In this document: positions 62,659 to 64,000 of the stretch, piece by piece
How the letters are laid out: every line of letters begins with the position of its first letter
How positions within the stretch are numbered: position 1 is the first letter of the stretch
DNA from: Caldilinea sp. CFX5
GTDB taxonomy: Bacteria > Chloroflexota > Anaerolineae > Caldilineales > Caldilineaceae
NCBI GenBank assembly: GCA_021405325.1
Contig: QWII01000007.1
Location: forward strand, 62,001-126,000
DNA: 64,000 nt
Reading direction: 5' to 3'
Program-made: the position numbers and the translations under genes
The notes under the pieces: model-generated
Databases searched by the model: none
What the model saw: the letters and a program-made list of their open reading frames with translations, nothing else
What the model was told of the DNA's origin: nothing

Positions 62659-63168
62659 TTAATAGATCAACGCACCAGCGACGCCAGCTAGGCCCAGTAG
62701 CAGCGATACCGGCACCCGCCCCGTCAGCGCCAACCCAATACTGGCAGCGACAATCAACACACTGCTCGCCTCTAATCCATTCTCTTTCAACAGCCGCATG
62801 ACCACCACCAGAAAAATGCCGCAGACTGCCAGCCCCAGCCCACGCACAAAGCCCTGCATGGCCGGATGGTCGCCCACGCGCCGGTGGAGCGCCGCCACGG
62901 CCAGCACCAGCACCGGCGGCAGACTGATCGCCAGCGTCGCCAACAAAGCGCCCCGTAACCCGTCGTTCAGATACCCCAGACAGATGACCCAAAAGCCACT
63001 GGGGCCAGGACTGATCTGCCCAATTGCCAGCGCTTCGGCAAAGTGGCGATCGGTCGCCCAGCCGCGCGCCAACAGATCAGCGTGGATACTGGGCAGATTA
63101 CCGGTGCCGCCGGTGGAGAAGAGCGACGCTTTGAGCAAAATCCAGAAATAGGTGATGGGGTCAATCAT
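62659..63168 (-). CDS. chrA: Chromate transporter, C-terminal-half type
   Basis: The protein is 169 residues from the ATG at 63168. Short-chain ChrA domain: 'YFWILLKASLFSTGGTGNLP' and 'IGQISPGPSGFWVICLGYLN', five to six helices. The PGPxG core is clear. It overlaps the next upstream gene by eight bases; together they make a two-gene CHR transporter. Confidence 0.9.
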   Translation of the reverse strand: MIDPITYFWILLKASLFSTGGTGNLPSIHADLLARGWATDRHFAEALAIGQISPGPSGFWVICLGYLNDGLRGALLATLAISLPPVLVLAVAALHRRVGDHPAMQGFVRGLGLAVCGIFLVVVMRLLKENGLEASSVLIVAASIGLALTGRVPVSLLLGLAGVAGALIY

Positions 63169-63844
63169 GCGCTGCCGTCTTTTCTTGGGCAACCTTGGTC
63201 TGGATGGCGTGATGCCACATGCTCAACGCCCCCAGCAGCCCGGCGCTGATGAGAACCAGCAACACCGGCAGTTCCCAGACGACAACCGCCAGCGCACTCC
63301 CTACCAGAATCACGACGCTCACCGTCAAACTACTGTGCCCTTCCTGTCGGCTGGCATTGACAAGCGGCCGCGCCATGTTATAGGTGAGCAGCAGCCCCAG
63401 CCCGACTGTCGCCGGTACAATGCCATGCAACGCCGCCTGCACAACCGGCAGATTGCGCAGGTCAGCATAGAGGGCGATCATCACAATGGTAATCGTCACG
63501 CTGGGCAGAAGCAGACCAATCAGCGCCACGACTGCCCCTGGCAACCCAGCCACTTGTCGCCCTACCAAAATCGTCATGCAGAGCAGATTGATTCCCGGCG
63601 CGGCCTGACAGAGCGCCCAATCGCGACTAAACTCGGCGGGCGTAAACCAGCCGTAGCGGTCAACGGCGGTGCGGCGGATCAGGTAGAGGGTCGCCATGCC
63701 GCCGCCAAAGGATTGTATGCCCAAAAAGAACCAAATGCGCCCTAATGCCCAGAGGGATAGCCGCTCTGCCGTCGCTACTGAATCTGGCGTAAATGATGCA
63801 GGATTTGCCCCCTGCACAACCTGTTCCCCTTCAAAATTTGCCAT
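63161..63844 (-). CDS. chrA: Chromate transporter, N-terminal-half type
   Basis: 227 residues. 'IWFFLGIQSFGGGMATLYLI', 'FTPAEFSRDWALCQAAPGIN', then helices. The sequence differs from the other half as is usual in paired short ChrA proteins that insert with opposite orientation. Substrate may be chromate or sulfate-like anions; function from family only. Confidence 0.9.
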   Translation of the reverse strand: MANFEGEQVVQGANPASFTPDSVATAERLSLWALGRIWFFLGIQSFGGGMATLYLIRRTAVDRYGWFTPAEFSRDWALCQAAPGINLLCMTILVGRQVAGLPGAVVALIGLLLPSVTITIVMIALYADLRNLPVVQAALHGIVPATVGLGLLLTYNMARPLVNASRQEGHSSLTVSVVILVGSALAVVVWELPVLLVLISAGLLGALSMWHHAIQTKVAQEKTAAHD

Positions 63845-63905
63845 TGCTCTCCCAGACCATTCTAGCTGAAACTGGTTATGAAATTGCCCCTGTAACGATC
63901 AATCC

Positions 63906-64000
63906 TTATTTTGCCACCGCCCGTGTCGGCTGCAACCGCACTGCCAACAACGCGCCCAGCAGCGCCACCCCTGCCACTGCGGCAAAGACCACCTGATAGG
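63906..64000 (-). CDS. 3' end of a probable MFS transporter (partial)
   Basis: The frame is open to the right window edge. It reads YQVVFAAVAGVALLGALLAV, then RLQPTRAVAK and stop TAA at 63906-63908. One strongly hydrophobic final helix followed by a short basic tail is what the last helix of a major-facilitator transporter looks like, and it is too short to identify further. Confidence 0.4.
   Translation of the reverse strand, partial: YQVVFAAVAGVALLGALLAVRLQPTRAVAK

Overview
The window looks like part of a chromosome from a Chloroflexota bacterium of the Anaerolineae/Caldilineae kind. The reasons are the fairly high GC, several secreted or membrane proteins with long Thr/Pro linkers of the VPPTPTPVP type, a Tad locus with no outer-membrane secretin, and many intergenic palindromes and 7/8-mer tandem repeats. 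This is inference from composition and gene content; there is no rRNA or other phylogenetic marker.

Layout. 1-5.0 kb (+): a family-5 ABC importer (3' end of the solute-binding protein, two permeases), interrupted by a visibly more AT-rich cassette of three small genes (XisI-like, DUF4258/BrnT-like, antitoxin-like). 5.0-8.2 kb (+): a large secreted PKD/propeller protein. 8.3-36.3 kb (-): one long locus built on a Tad (tight adherence) machine. 36.7-42.5 kb (-): a TetR-controlled RND efflux system. 42.6-64 kb: mixed metabolic and defence-type genes. These are an SH3/TolB-like propeller protein, a dihaem-type cytochrome c, an acyl-CoA synthetase-acetyltransferase fusion, a cysteine-free uracil-DNA glycosylase, a beta-helix protein, an M20 amidohydrolase, Uma2, a D-glutamate cyclase-like protein, an FGGY kinase, a rearrangement scar joining two broken genes, a HEPN pair, NUDIX, a DUF5615/DUF433 pair, a PNPOx-like protein, an amidohydrolase, a small P-loop kinase, a split chromate transporter and the end of a probable MFS transporter.

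The main discovery candidate is the Tad locus. It encodes CpaE/TadZ, a protein with two fused TadA ATPases, TadB, TadC, a prepilin peptidase, CpaB, two near-identical Flp pilins, a TadE and a TadG-like protein. Two further genes begin with a canonical prepilin signal (G|XXXXE plus hydrophobic helix) and continue into polymorphic-toxin architecture: linker, pre-toxin region or Hint domain, and a C-terminal nuclease-like domain. Each is followed by a small gene in the position of an immunity gene. This suggests a pilin-anchored toxin system processed by the Tad prepilin peptidase and displayed or delivered by the Tad pilus.

The same strand and gene run also carries a Ser/Thr kinase, a PP2C phosphatase, a vWA-FHA protein and a pseudokinase-FHA protein. 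That set resembles the threonine-phosphorylation switch known from type VI secretion. A histidine kinase/OmpR-type regulator pair is also present, and an 11-bp-spaced TTGTAAC direct repeat lies at a fixed distance upstream of three pilin-type promoters, a good candidate for that regulator's site.
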